Below are positions 1 to 12,343 of a DNA stretch of 35,491 nucleotides, piece after piece. Source of the DNA: Nocardioides mangrovi (lineage in GTDB: Bacteria; Actinomycetota; Actinomycetes; Propionibacteriales; Nocardioidaceae); the NCBI RefSeq assembly GCF_020073815.1, contig NZ_JAIQZJ010000015.1, positions 1-35,491 of the forward strand, given 5' to 3'. The position numbers and the translations under genes were made by a program. The notes under the pieces were generated by a model that made no database searches, was not told the DNA's origin, and was given only the letters and a program-made list of their open reading frames with translations. Position 1 is the first letter of the stretch. Each line of letters begins with the position of its first letter.

Positions 1-103
<103 letters not shown>

Positions 104-144
104 TACTTCACTTTTCCTAGAACTACCGAAGGGTTGCAGCCACC

Positions 145-4017
<3,873 letters not shown>

Positions 4018-4023
4018 GTCACC

Positions 4024-4066
4024 CGCCGAGGCGGCGTCGGTCCACGGGACCGGCGCCGCCTCGGCG
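4024..4066 (+). terminator. rpoC terminator hairpin
   Basis: A 17-bp stem (4024-4040 with 4050-4066, all Watson-Crick except one G-T wobble) closes a 9-base loop starting 7 bases after the rpoC stop. There is no clear T tract, as is common for actinobacterial hairpin terminators. It separates the rpoBC operon from the downstream genes. Confidence 0.85.
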
Positions 4067-4108
4067 CATTTCCGGCAACCCGCCCGCCTGCGGTCGCGTC
4101 CCACCAGC

Positions 4109-4603
4109 ATGATCAAGAACGTCTTCGCGGGCCTCGTGCTCGCTCTGCTGGCAGCCGGACTCTGGGCGGGCCCGGCCCAGGCGCGGACCGGGGTCCCCGA
4201 GTGCACCAACGCCGAGCTGGTGGCGTCGTACCACGGCGGGGACGGCGCGACGAGCCACACCTACGGCCGGATCGCCCTGCACAACGTCTCCGACACCGCC
4301 TGCTGGATCCGCGGGTACGGCGGCCTGTCCTACGTCGGGCACGGCGACGGGACGCAGATCGGCGCGGCCGCGACCCGTACCCGTGGACCCGAGCCACGGA
4401 CCACGGTGCAGCCGGGGGAGCGGGTGCGCAGTCGGGTCGTCGAGACGTCGTGGGGTCCGTACGCCGGCCGGTGTCGCCGGGCCCACGTCGACGGCTTCCG
4501 GGTGTACCTGCCCGACGAGACCCGCTCGCAGTACGTCGCGCACCCGACCACCGGGTGCCGCAACCGGCACGTCCACCTGCTGACGCATCGCGCCTATCGG
4601 TAG
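4109..4603 (+). CDS. Secreted DUF4232-like protein
   Basis: A 164-aa exported protein. Residues 1-25 form a signal peptide (basic start, Leu/Ala-rich core, AQA cleavage site). The mature part has the DUF4232 pattern: an early Cys followed by strands with 'HNVSDTACWIRGYGGL', a GT-rich strand, and a second Cys pair near the C-terminus (YAGRC, TTGCR), suggesting disulfides. DUF4232 proteins are actinobacterial extracytoplasmic beta-sandwich proteins without an established function. The reading frame extends upstream to 3956, but that would run through rpoC and the terminator hairpin. The ATG at 4109 directly precedes the signal peptide and is preferred. The Shine-Dalgarno signal is weak. Confidence 0.8.
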   Translation: MIKNVFAGLVLALLAAGLWAGPAQARTGVPECTNAELVASYHGGDGATSHTYGRIALHNVSDTACWIRGYGGLSYVGHGDGTQIGAAATRTRGPEPRTTVQPGERVRSRVVETSWGPYAGRCRRAHVDGFRVYLPDETRSQYVAHPTTGCRNRHVHLLTHRAYR

Positions 4604-4674
4604 CGCTCAGATGTGGGCTCCTGCAGCCGATCGGGTGGGTGTCGTCCATCTCGGCGGCACCTCACAGACCCAGC

Positions 4675-4679
4675 AGGAG
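4675..4679 (+). promoter_or_regulatory. Ribosome binding site fixing the 4685 start
   Basis: AGGAG lies 5 bases before the ATG at 4685. It selects this start over an in-frame upstream GTG-type start at 4613 that would put 24 residues before the signal peptide. Confidence 0.8.
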
Positions 4680-4684
4680 CTCTC

Positions 4685-6457
4685 ATGTCTGTCCACCGGA
4701 ATCGGACGCCACGGATGGCGGCCGTTCTCGCGGGTATCGCGCTTGGCGCGACCTTTCTGACCACGACGCCGGCCGCGCAGGCGGCGCCGGGCGTCCCGAC
4801 CATCGCCCGTCACTCGCTGGCCGCTGCGGCTGTGCACGCGCCGCAGCGTGCTGAGGCGCCGGTGGCGGTCGTCAAGCGTCTCTCGACCGCTTCGGGTCCG
4901 GTTGCCGGTGGCAACACGGTCCTGATCCAGGGCACGAAGCTCGCGACCGCGGCGCCCGAGGACACCGGTGGCGACACCGGCGGGGACACCGGCGGGGACA
5001 CGGGTGGGGACACGGGTGGGGACACGGGTGGCGACACGGGTGGCGACACGGGTGGCGACACGGGTGGCGACCCGTCGCCGGCGGCGTCGACCGGGTGGGT
5101 CGGCAAGACCGTGACGTTCGGTGTGCTGAAGAAGGGCGCGTTCGTCGACGGTAGCGTCGAGGTTCCGGCCGAGGACGTGACCGCGCTGTCGGAGGACGTG
5201 CTCGAGGTCGAGGTCCCTGCTGGCTCGGAGAGCCTGCTGGCGGTCAGCGTGTTCGTGGGTGACGCGGTCAAGGGCCCGAAGTACACCTTCGTGTCCCCGG
5301 CGCCCGTGGTGACGACCGACCAGGAGGACCTGGACGGGTTCGCGCCGACGGCCGAGGCCGGTCTGACCGGTGACTCGGTCAAGATCGTCGGCTCGGGCTT
5401 CGACGCCAAGAGCACCTCGGTGGTCGTGGGCGGCAAGAAGGTCAAGGCGACCCTGAACGACGCCAAGACCGAGCTGGCGTTCTCCTTCCCGGCCGGTCTG
5501 GTCGGCCCGCAGGACGTGGTGGTCGCGGACAAGCGCGGCTCGTCGTACGTGGGGTACGTGACCTACACCGCGATCCAGCCGGAGCTGGACGAGGACCAGG
5601 ACGGTGTGGCGTACGCGGTGACCGAGGCGCCGACGACGGTGACGGTGACCGGCACGAACCTGAACCAGCTCGCGTCGGGGACGCTGACCTACGACGGTCA
5701 GGCCAAGGCGGAGAAGGTGACCGTGAAGGCGGTCAAGGGCGACACCACCAAGGCGCTGGTCACGATCCCGAAGGGCACGGCTGCGGCCGAGGCCACCGTG
5801 ACGCTGTCGACGAAGTTCGCCAAGACCGTGGAGTTCACGATCGAGCGGAAGGCCTCCCCGGCCCCGACGGTGACCGCGGTGGAGTTCCCCGCGGACGTCA
5901 CCAAGGGTGGCGCGGCGACGCTGACCGGTACCAACCTGATCGGTCTGAAGACCGTGGTCCTCACCCTGTCGGGCAAGGACGTCAAGGGCTCGGTCACCGC
6001 GGTGACCTCCTCGACCGGAGCCACCGTGAAGCTCCCGAAGCTCGCCGACGGTGACTACACCCTCAAGGCCTCGACCTGGAACACCACGGCCGCGACCTAC
6101 ACCTTCACCGTCACCGACGGCGAGGTCGTCACCGACGACACCGGCGACGGCGGCGACGACACCCCGGTGGCGACCCCGCCGGCGCTCACCGAGGTCTCCT
6201 TCGACGCCGCGGTCGACCCCGACCCGGCCGTGCTGACCCTCACCGGCACCGACCTCGCGGTCGGTCAGAAGGTCCGCTACTACGCCGACGGCGACGCCGC
6301 GGCCGACGGCACCGTCGTCACCGTCACCGGTGCGGCCTCCGCCACCTCGGCCTCGGCGAACCTCGCCGCCGACCTCACCGCCGGCACGTACCACGTGCAG
6401 GTGAGCGGCGACGACGGCACCACCTGGAGCACGGTCGTCGACCTGGTCGTCTCCTGA
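4685..6457 (+). CDS. Secreted multi-Ig (IPT/TIG-like) protein
   Basis: A 590-aa exported protein. Residues 1-33 are a signal peptide ending near AQA. The rest looks like five consecutive IPT/TIG-type beta-sandwich domains, each with the recurring 'G-GTNL/GSGF/GTDL' turn followed by a V-x-F/V strand (turns near nt 4924, 5391, 5650, 5928 and 6241). Nine perfect DTGG repeats (residues about 93-128) are inserted into the first domain between the GTKL turn and the next strand. There is no C-terminal membrane anchor or LPxTG motif, so it is probably released or held non-covalently. An adhesive or cell-surface structural role is inferred from the fold. A strong RBS precedes it and a hairpin terminator follows. 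Confidence 0.85.
   Translation: MSVHRNRTPRMAAVLAGIALGATFLTTTPAAQAAPGVPTIARHSLAAAAVHAPQRAEAPVAVVKRLSTASGPVAGGNTVLIQGTKLATAAPEDTGGDTGGDTGGDTGGDTGGDTGGDTGGDTGGDTGGDPSPAASTGWVGKTVTFGVLKKGAFVDGSVEVPAEDVTALSEDVLEVEVPAGSESLLAVSVFVGDAVKGPKYTFVSPAPVVTTDQEDLDGFAPTAEAGLTGDSVKIVGSGFDAKSTSVVVGGKKVKATLNDAKTELAFSFPAGLVGPQDVVVADKRGSSYVGYVTYTAIQPELDEDQDGVAYAVTEAPTTVTVTGTNLNQLASGTLTYDGQAKAEKVTVKAVKGDTTKALVTIPKGTAAAEATVTLSTKFAKTVEFTIERKASPAPTVTAVEFPADVTKGGAATLTGTNLIGLKTVVLTLSGKDVKGSVTAVTSSTGATVKLPKLADGDYTLKASTWNTTAATYTFTVTDGEVVTDDTGDGGDDTPVATPPALTEVSFDAAVDPDPAVLTLTGTDLAVGQKVRYYADGDAAADGTVVTVTGAASATSASANLAADLTAGTYHVQVSGDDGTTWSTVVDLVVS
4961..5068 (+). repeat. Nine 12-bp tandem repeats (DTGG)9
   Basis: Nine contiguous 12-bp units of the form gacacSggtggS encode Asp-Thr-Gly-Gly. 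Early units use ACC and later ones ACG, in blocks, suggesting expansion by duplication. A unit is four codons, so copy-number change would keep the frame. Such Asp/Gly-rich runs make flexible acidic linkers that might bind calcium (inference). Confidence 0.95.
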
Positions 6458-6474
6458 CGCAGCACCTCACGACT

Positions 6475-6508
6475 GAGCCGGCGTCCTCCACCAGGGGGGC
6501 GCCGGCTC
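6475..6508 (+). terminator. Hairpin terminator after the Ig-like gene
   Basis: A 12-bp stem (6475-6486 with 6497-6508, one G-T wobble) with a 10-base loop starts 17 bases after the stop codon at 6457. It isolates the surface-protein gene from the flavoprotein gene downstream. Confidence 0.8.
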
Positions 6509-6540
6509 GGCCCGTGTCGGGGCGCGCGGCCCCGGCCTGC

Positions 6541-6546
6541 GAGAAT
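6541..6546 (+). promoter_or_regulatory. Candidate -10 box (GAGAAT), leaderless
   Basis: TGCGAGAAT (extended -10 form) ends exactly 6 bases before the GTG at 6553. That is the same spacing as the other leaderless-type -10 boxes in this window. The hexamer deviates from TANNNT at the first position, so this is tentative. Confidence 0.4.
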
Positions 6547-6552
6547 GCCGCC

Positions 6553-7794
6553 GTGAGCACCCCCGCGCAGACCGACGTCCTCGTCGTGGGCGCCGGCCCC
6601 GCGGGGTCGGCGGCCGCAGCGTGGCTGGCCCGCGCCGGGGTGGACGTGGTGCTCGCGGACGCGGCGGTCTTCCCGCGCGACAAGACGTGCGGGGACGGCC
6701 TGACGCCCCGCGCGATCGGCGAGCTCCAGCGGCTCGGGCTCGAGGACTGGCTGCGGGCCCACACCGTGAGCAAGGGTCTGCGCGCCCACGGCTTCGGGCA
6801 GACGCTGCACCTGCCCTGGGCGGTGCCCGGTGGCTCGCTGCCGGGATGGGGCTCCGCGGTGGCCCGGACCGAGCTCGACGACCACCTGCGCACCACCGCG
6901 ATCAAGTCCGGTGCGCTGGCCGTCGACGGCCTCCGCGCCACCGACGTCCGGATGGCCGGCAGCCGCGTCGAGGCCGTGGTCTTCCGCACCGGGTCCGGTC
7001 CGGTCGAGATCGGCTGCCGCCGCCTCGTCGTCGCCGACGGCGTGCGCAGCCCCCTCGGCAAGGTGCTCGGCCGCGAGTGGCACCGCGACACGGTGTACGC
7101 CGTCGCGGGCCGGTCGTACGTCGACTCCACCCGGTCCGACGACCCCTGGATCAGCTCGCACCTCGAGCTCCGCGACGAGCAGGGCGAGCTCGTCAGCGGC
7201 TACGGCTGGGTCTTCCCGCTCGGCAACGGCTCGGTCAACCTGGGCGCCGGGACGCTGGCCACCGAGAAGCGGCCGGCCGAGGTGGCGATCAAGCCACTCA
7301 TGCAGACCTACGCCGACACCATCGGGGCCGAGTTCGGCCTGTCCGGCCCGCTGCGGCAGCCCACGTCGGCGCTGCTGCCGATGGGCGGCGCCGTCTCGCA
7401 CGTGGCCGGCGACAACTGGGCGCTGATCGGCGATGCCGCCGCGTGCGTCAACCCGCTCAACGGTGAGGGGATCGACTACGGCCTGGAGACCGGACGCCTG
7501 GTCGCCGAGCTGATCGCCGACGGCGGCCCGCTGGGGGAGACCTGGCGCTCGATCCTGGTCGACCACTACGGCGAGGCCTTCTCGATCGCTCGCCGACTCG
7601 CCGGCATCGCCACGCGGCCGAAGGTCGTGGCCACGCTCGGGCCGGCTGGCATGCGCTCGGACTGGCTGATGACCCTGGCGCTGCGCTGGATGGGCAACCT
7701 GGTCACCGACGAGGACCGCGACCGGGCCGCTCGCGTGTGGCGCTGGGCCGGCCGCCGCTCGATCGCCCGCGACCACCGGCCGCCCTTCGCCTGA
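6553..7794 (+). CDS. Geranylgeranyl reductase family FAD oxidoreductase
   Basis: A 413-aa FAD-dependent oxidoreductase of the geranylgeranyl reductase (GGR) family. The N-terminal Rossmann motif GAGPAG is at residues 13-18, followed by the family motif 'PRDKTCGDGLTPRA'. The second FAD motif 'GDAAACVNPLNGEGIDYG' lies near residue 295. Family members saturate isoprenoid double bonds, for example menaquinone side chains (mycobacterial MenJ) or archaeal lipids. Menaquinone is a plausible substrate here but no menaquinone genes are adjacent. The GTG at 6553 is preferred over the in-frame GTG at 6514, which lies next to the terminator hairpin. The stop overlaps the ATG of the Nudix gene (CTGATG), so the two are probably co-translated. 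Confidence 0.85.
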   Translation: MSTPAQTDVLVVGAGPAGSAAAAWLARAGVDVVLADAAVFPRDKTCGDGLTPRAIGELQRLGLEDWLRAHTVSKGLRAHGFGQTLHLPWAVPGGSLPGWGSAVARTELDDHLRTTAIKSGALAVDGLRATDVRMAGSRVEAVVFRTGSGPVEIGCRRLVVADGVRSPLGKVLGREWHRDTVYAVAGRSYVDSTRSDDPWISSHLELRDEQGELVSGYGWVFPLGNGSVNLGAGTLATEKRPAEVAIKPLMQTYADTIGAEFGLSGPLRQPTSALLPMGGAVSHVAGDNWALIGDAAACVNPLNGEGIDYGLETGRLVAELIADGGPLGETWRSILVDHYGEAFSIARRLAGIATRPKVVATLGPAGMRSDWLMTLALRWMGNLVTDEDRDRAARVWRWAGRRSIARDHRPPFA

Positions 7795-8702
7795 TGGCAC
7801 CGATGTCGGGCTACCCCAAGCGGCAGCGGGTCGCGGCGTACGCCGTGATCCTGCGCGAGGGGCAGATCCTGCTCAGCCGGCTCGCGCCGCGGATCAGCCC
7901 CGACGAGCTCTGGACGCTCCCCGGTGGCGGGCTCGACCACGGTGAGGACCCGCGGGACGCGGTGGTCCGCGAGGTCCACGAGGAGACCGGTCTCGACGCG
8001 GTGGTCGGCGAGACCGCACGGGTCTACTCGGCCCACCTGCCCGGCGTCTGGCGCGACGGCCGCCGGGTCGATGCCCACGCGCTGCGCATCGTCTACGAGG
8101 GATGGGTGCCGATCGACGCGCCCGAGCCGCGGGTCGTCGAGGTCGGCGGGTCGACCGTCGAGGCGTCCTGGCACCCGGTCGCCGGGGTGCTCGACGGGAC
8201 CGTCCCGGTTGCCCCGATGGTGCTCGAGGCGCTCGCCGAGCACCGGCCCTTCCGCCACCAGCGGCTCGGTGCCTACGCGCTCGTGCGGCGCGACGACGCG
8301 GTGCTGCTGACCCGGATCTCGGCGCGCGGCTTCCACACCGGCTCGTGGACGCTGCCGGGCGGCGGAGTCGCCCACGGCGAGGCGCCGCGCTCGGCGGTGC
8401 TGCGGGAGCTGCGCGAGGAGTGCGGCCTCGACGGTGGCGTCGGCGAGCTGGTGGCCGTGCACGACGAGCACTTCAGCGGTACGGCGCCGTCGGGGCGCTA
8501 CGAGGACTTCCATGCGGTCGGCCTGGTCTTCGAGGTCACCATCGAGGACGCCGCCGAGCCCGAGCTGGCCGAGGTGGACGGCACCACCGACGCCGTCGCG
8601 TGGGTCCCGATCGCCGACGTCGAGTCCGGCGCCGTATCCGTCCTGGAGATCGTCCGGGAAGGGCTCAGGGCAGCGGGGCCGCCGCCACCTCGCACACGTT
8701 GA
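7794..8702 (+). CDS. Tandem Nudix hydrolase
   Basis: A 302-aa protein with two complete Nudix domains in series. Both have the Nudix box GX5EX7REUXEEXGU: the first reads GGGLDHGEDP...REVHEETGL (about residues 43-65), the second GGGVAHGEAP...RELREECGL (about residues 185-207). All metal-binding Glu positions are kept in both, so both could be active. Nudix enzymes hydrolyse nucleoside diphosphate-linked compounds; the substrate cannot be told from sequence. The start ATG overlaps the upstream stop by one base. The 3' end overlaps the convergent gene at 8665-9693 by 38 bp. Confidence 0.88.
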   Translation: MAPMSGYPKRQRVAAYAVILREGQILLSRLAPRISPDELWTLPGGGLDHGEDPRDAVVREVHEETGLDAVVGETARVYSAHLPGVWRDGRRVDAHALRIVYEGWVPIDAPEPRVVEVGGSTVEASWHPVAGVLDGTVPVAPMVLEALAEHRPFRHQRLGAYALVRRDDAVLLTRISARGFHTGSWTLPGGGVAHGEAPRSAVLRELREECGLDGGVGELVAVHDEHFSGTAPSGRYEDFHAVGLVFEVTIEDAAEPELAEVDGTTDAVAWVPIADVESGAVSVLEIVREGLRAAGPPPPRTR

Positions 8703-9693
8703 GCCACGGCTTCGCGTCGTTGTTGACCACCATGTACGACGACAGCATCCACGTCTTGGTGACCCCGCCGACCGTCCACTCGAGCCGCATCATGCCGTTG
8801 CGCGGCAGGTCGATCGGGCCGACCAGACCGGTGACCGGGTCGTAGTCGGGGCCCTCGACGTGGTCGTAGACGTCCGGGTCGTCCGTCGACCCCTCGCCCT
8901 GGATCAGGTCGTACTCGAGCGAGGAGTCGGCCACGTCGGGCCGGAAGGCGACCGTCTGGTCGGCGTTCTTGCCCGGCTCGCAGGTGAGGTCGACCTGCCC
9001 GAAGCCGGCGATGTCGCTGGTGGAGGTCGATGCCGTCGCCGCCTCGTCGTTGCCGTGCCAGCTCAGCCCGAACTGCTGGTCGGTGTTCGTGAGCAGCGTG
9101 AGCTTCATCTTGCAGAACTGGTAGCCCGGGTAGGCGAAGCGCTCCCAGTACCAGCTCAGCTTGAAGGCGGTCGCCGGCGTGCTCATCGTGCCGCCGCCGT
9201 TGCGGTCGCGGCCCGGGCGCTGGCTGATCACGCCGACGGCCGAGCCGTTGGCGTAGTCCTCGATCGGCGACTTCTGGTTGAGGCCCTCGTGCGCGCGCCG
9301 CCCCGTGCCGCCGGTGCCGTCGTCGGCGGCGGTGGCGTAGCGGTAGATCCGCACGTTCTTGACCGCGACCCGGTTGCTGCCGTCCTTGGTCTCGAACTTC
9401 GCCAGCCACATCTGCGTCTCGTTGTCGCGGTCGTTCGCGGCGAGCCGGATCATCGTGCTCTTGGGCTGGCAGACCAGGTCGACAGAGCCGATCCCGGGCA
9501 CGTCCGCGGACTTCTGGTAGACCTTCGTCCGCTTCCTGTGCTTCTGGGCGTCCCACTTGACCGTGACCGACCGACGCTCGTCGACCGACGCCTTCCGGGC
9601 GGCACCGGCGTACGTCGGTGCCACGGCGGCGAGCGTGCCGCAGAGCACGACCGGCACCACGAGGGCGAGGAGACGGGTCAGGCGTGGGGTCAT
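8665..9693 (-). CDS. Secreted protein with internal duplication, last gene of exopolysaccharide operon
   Basis: A 342-aa exported protein of unknown function. Residues 1-32 are a signal peptide. The mature part appears to be two related halves: 'GIGSVDLVCQP' with a later Cys in QFCKMK, then 'GFGQVDLTCEP' with a later Cys in LNVCEV. Each half thus has one likely disulfide and a Ser/Gly-rich middle. No catalytic motif is visible. Its ATG at 9693 overlaps the stop of the upstream PstS-like gene by 4 bp (ATGA), so it is the final gene of the 17706-8665 run. By position it may act outside the membrane on the polymer made by the operon. It overlaps the convergent Nudix gene by 38 bp. Confidence 0.8.
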   Translation of the reverse strand: MTPRLTRLLALVVPVVLCGTLAAVAPTYAGAARKASVDERRSVTVKWDAQKHRKRTKVYQKSADVPGIGSVDLVCQPKSTMIRLAANDRDNETQMWLAKFETKDGSNRVAVKNVRIYRYATAADDGTGGTGRRAHEGLNQKSPIEDYANGSAVGVISQRPGRDRNGGGTMSTPATAFKLSWYWERFAYPGYQFCKMKLTLLTNTDQQFGLSWHGNDEAATASTSTSDIAGFGQVDLTCEPGKNADQTVAFRPDVADSSLEYDLIQGEGSTDDPDVYDHVEGPDYDPVTGLVGPIDLPRNGMMRLEWTVGGVTKTWMLSSYMVVNNDAKPWLNVCEVAAAPLP

Positions 9694-11159
9694 CGGGCCG
9701 GCTGCTGCACCGTCGACTCGGCGGTCGGGGTCGGCGTCTCCGTAGCGTTCGCGGAGATCTGGCCGTCCTCGTCCGGCACCACCAGCACCGGCTCCCGGCT
9801 GCCGTCGAGCCAGGCGAGCTCGGCCCGCAGCGTCTCGTCGGGCAGCGCCACCAGGTGGGCGGTGGCAGCGGACTCCTGGGCGGCGTTGAGGTAGTGCCGG
9901 ATGAAGTCCTGGACCTCCTTGCGGTTCAGCGACCGGGTGGTGGTCGTGAGCAGCACCTGGGAGGCGAACGGGTAGTCACCGTTGGTGATGGTCTGCTGGC
10001 TCGGGAACACGCAGTTGCGGTGCCCGTCGGGCTCGGTGATCTCGAACGGCCGCAGCTGGTCCTCGAAGACCTCGTAGTCGCTGAAGCGCGCGTAGATCAC
10101 GTGGCCCAGGGTGGCGTCGGCGTACCGCTTGGCCTTGGTCGCGATGCTGAGCTGCTTCTCGGCGGCGCGGAGGTTCTGCTGGTAGCGCTCGAGCTTCAGC
10201 CGCGCCTTGGTGCGGGCGACGTACGCCGCCTGGACGCGCGCCTCGTCCTTGGCCTGGTCGGCGGCGCTGCGCTGGTCGCGGTAGCCCTTCGCCCGGTTGG
10301 CGAGCGCGGCCCGGAGCTCGTTGCGGGCGTCGATGTAGACCTGCTTCTGCGAGACGACCGCCGATCGCCACTGGCCGCGCTCACGAGCGCGCTCGGGGTA
10401 GGTGAGCGCGAGGCGGATCCGCTTCGAGCCGCCGTTGAGGAAGGTGCGGGCCTCGTCGAAGTTCTTGTAGGTGAAGTAGTCGGACCGCACGTCGGTCAGC
10501 GCGGGTGCCAGGGAGCCCAGCACGGACTTGCCGAAGACGTCGAAGTCGTTCGAGGTCAGCAGGGGGCCGCCGACCTTGAGCGGGATGTCGTCGAAGCCGA
10601 CCTGGCTCCAGTTGGTGACCGGCGAGCCGGCCCGCCAGATCTCCTGGACCTGGTCGGTGGTGAGGCAGTCGCCGCCCACGTCGGTCTCGGAGGCGATCGC
10701 GATGACGACGGCGTCCGAGGCGATCTGGAACTGGACCACGTCGAGGCCGACCGCCTGGCAGGCGTCCCACTCCTTGCGGCTGATCGGGCGCATCGAGCTG
10801 ACCAGGTCGATCTTCCCGGAGCACAGCTCCTGGAACGCGCGGTCCTCGCCGTTCTCGCCGAGGTTGACGACGGTGTTGGTGCCCGTGGCCTGGTAGGCGT
10901 TGACCTCGCGGCGCGTCAGGGACAGCGAGTTGGTGCCGTCGATGTCGACCTGGCCGGACGGCCGCTCGGGCAGCGCCGCGTTGGCCTGGGCGACCTGCTG
11001 CGCCTGCTGCTGCTGGGCGCTCTCGTCGCGGGCCTGGGCGTCGGCGCCCGGGTTGCCGGAGGCGGTGTCGTCGCTCGAGCAGGCGGGCAGCGCGAGCGCG
11101 GCCGCGAGCACGAGGGCGAGCGCGGCGCCACGGCGGCCGCGAAGGGTCTGGATGCTCAC
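9690..11159 (-). CDS. PstS-like substrate-binding lipoprotein with coiled-coil insertion
   Basis: A 489-aa predicted lipoprotein. The signal peptide ends in lipobox LPAC with C27 as lipidation site, followed by a Gln/Ala-rich linker. Residues 70-250 resemble the first lobe of PstS-type periplasmic binding proteins: an early GTNSLS strand, 'CSGKIDLVSSMRPIS', and 'VTNWSQVG'. Residues 255-350 are a strongly charged heptad-like coiled coil. Residues 385-430 return to the fold with 'GDYPFASQVLLTTTT' and a terminal helix. There is no pstCAB nearby, so classic phosphate import is unlikely. A role in recognising polymer or modifying groups at the cell surface is inferred from the operon. The start is GTG, overlapping the upstream stop by 4 bp. 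Confidence 0.8.
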   Translation of the reverse strand: MSIQTLRGRRGAALALVLAAALALPACSSDDTASGNPGADAQARDESAQQQQAQQVAQANAALPERPSGQVDIDGTNSLSLTRREVNAYQATGTNTVVNLGENGEDRAFQELCSGKIDLVSSMRPISRKEWDACQAVGLDVVQFQIASDAVVIAIASETDVGGDCLTTDQVQEIWRAGSPVTNWSQVGFDDIPLKVGGPLLTSNDFDVFGKSVLGSLAPALTDVRSDYFTYKNFDEARTFLNGGSKRIRLALTYPERARERGQWRSAVVSQKQVYIDARNELRAALANRAKGYRDQRSAADQAKDEARVQAAYVARTKARLKLERYQQNLRAAEKQLSIATKAKRYADATLGHVIYARFSDYEVFEDQLRPFEITEPDGHRNCVFPSQQTITNGDYPFASQVLLTTTTRSLNRKEVQDFIRHYLNAAQESAATAHLVALPDETLRAELAWLDGSREPVLVVPDEDGQISANATETPTPTAESTVQQPAR

Positions 11160-12343
11160 TGGTCGGCTCCCTGCGCATCGGTGCTGGCGGAGGGGTTCGC
11201 GGAGGGGCTCGACGAGGAGTCGGTCGTCAGCGCGCCGAGGTCGCTCTCGTTCTCCGGCGGGAACTGGTACTTGTGGCCGAGCTTGATGACCTCGAAGTCC
11301 TCCATGTGGAGGCCGAGCAGCTCGGTGCCCGCGATCATGGCGCTGGTGACGTCACGCTGGGCGTAGAGCGTCGGCACCGCCGCCCGGTCGACGACGATCG
11401 CGCCGTACGTGCGCAGGGCGGCGACGATCGCGTCGGACATCCGCTTCTGCTGGGCGGTCATCCGGATCGGCTTCTTGGTGATCGGGTCGACCGGCCGGGG
11501 CACGGTCACGTTGGCCTTGAGCCGGATCCGCGCGCCCTCGGGCAGCGAGCTCACGCGGCCGTTGCCGTCGGTGGCCGAGGCCGGCTGGACGAAGACGCCC
11601 TGCGCGGGACCGGGCACGCTGATCGCCAGCGCGTGGTTGATCAGGCCGGCGCGCAGCTCGTTGGGCCGGATCAGGCCCGCGAAGAGCGGCAGGCCCGAAC
11701 CGCGGGCGCTGCTCATCTGCGGCGCCTGGTAGCCGGGACCGTTGAGGTCCCACTTGCGCATGAAGTTGTAGGAGATGGTGCCGTCGTCCTCGCGACGCGC
11801 GCGCCACAGGTCGTAGGCGACCGGCTGGCTGACGTCGAAGACCGTCATCCACCCGTCGTACCGCGGGTCGGGGTCGACGTCCGAGGGGATGTTGAGGACC
11901 TGGGTCTTCTCGCCGTCACCGCAGACGATCTGGCGGCAGACCAGCTTGGTCGGGGTGCCGCCGGCCACGACCGCGGTCGTCCAGCGCTCGGTGTTGATGT
12001 AGAGGCCCTTGTTCACGACCCGGCGGTCGGGGTAGTAGTTGACGCCGTCGATGCTCTGCACGACGCCGACCCGCTCGCGGGCGAGGTTGATCATCTGCGT
12101 GGACCGCGGGTCGACCGGCTTGTTGTCGATCCGGGTGTTCCAGGGCGAGTCCTCGGAGAAGAAGCGCCGCTCCGGCACCGGGACGCCGGTCGCGGCGGCC
12201 TCGGGGTTGACCACGACCTCCAGGTCGCTGCCGCTCTTGCCGCCCTTGTCGTCGTCGCCCAGGCCGCAGCCGGCCAGGGTCAGCGCACCGAGCGCCACCA
12301 GGACGACGGCGGCTCGGGTACGTCGGGTGCGAGGCGTGCTCAT
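11156..12343 (-). CDS. Lipoprotein of unknown function in exopolysaccharide operon
   Basis: A 395-aa predicted lipoprotein with lipobox LAGC and C26 as the lipidated residue. The mature domain has recognisable but uncharacterised blocks: 'FFSEDSPWNTRID' near residue 60, 'WDLNGPGYQAPQMSSARGSGLPLFAGL' in pieces around residues 195-220, 'INHALAISVPG', and a C-terminal 'TYGAIVVDRA'. I recognise these blocks from hypothetical secreted actinobacterial proteins, sometimes seen near carbohydrate-active modules, and cannot assign a reaction. The tail is Ser/Pro/Ala-rich and disordered. An open frame extends upstream to 12814 but would invade the coiled-coil gene; the ATG at 12343 overlaps that gene's TGA by 4 bp and precedes the signal peptide. 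Confidence 0.78.
   Translation of the reverse strand: MSTPRTRRTRAAVVLVALGALTLAGCGLGDDDKGGKSGSDLEVVVNPEAAATGVPVPERRFFSEDSPWNTRIDNKPVDPRSTQMINLARERVGVVQSIDGVNYYPDRRVVNKGLYINTERWTTAVVAGGTPTKLVCRQIVCGDGEKTQVLNIPSDVDPDPRYDGWMTVFDVSQPVAYDLWRARREDDGTISYNFMRKWDLNGPGYQAPQMSSARGSGLPLFAGLIRPNELRAGLINHALAISVPGPAQGVFVQPASATDGNGRVSSLPEGARIRLKANVTVPRPVDPITKKPIRMTAQQKRMSDAIVAALRTYGAIVVDRAAVPTLYAQRDVTSAMIAGTELLGLHMEDFEVIKLGHKYQFPPENESDLGALTTDSSSSPSANPSASTDAQGADQ

Noticed and set aside
4607..6394. A minus-strand open frame of about 595 codons opposite the Ig-like gene
   Set aside because: Contains the reverse translation of the DTGG array and no protein-like motifs.
9690..11159. Phosphate ABC-transporter PstS
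   Set aside because: No pstC, pstA or pstB nearby and a long coiled coil interrupts the fold; context is polysaccharide synthesis.
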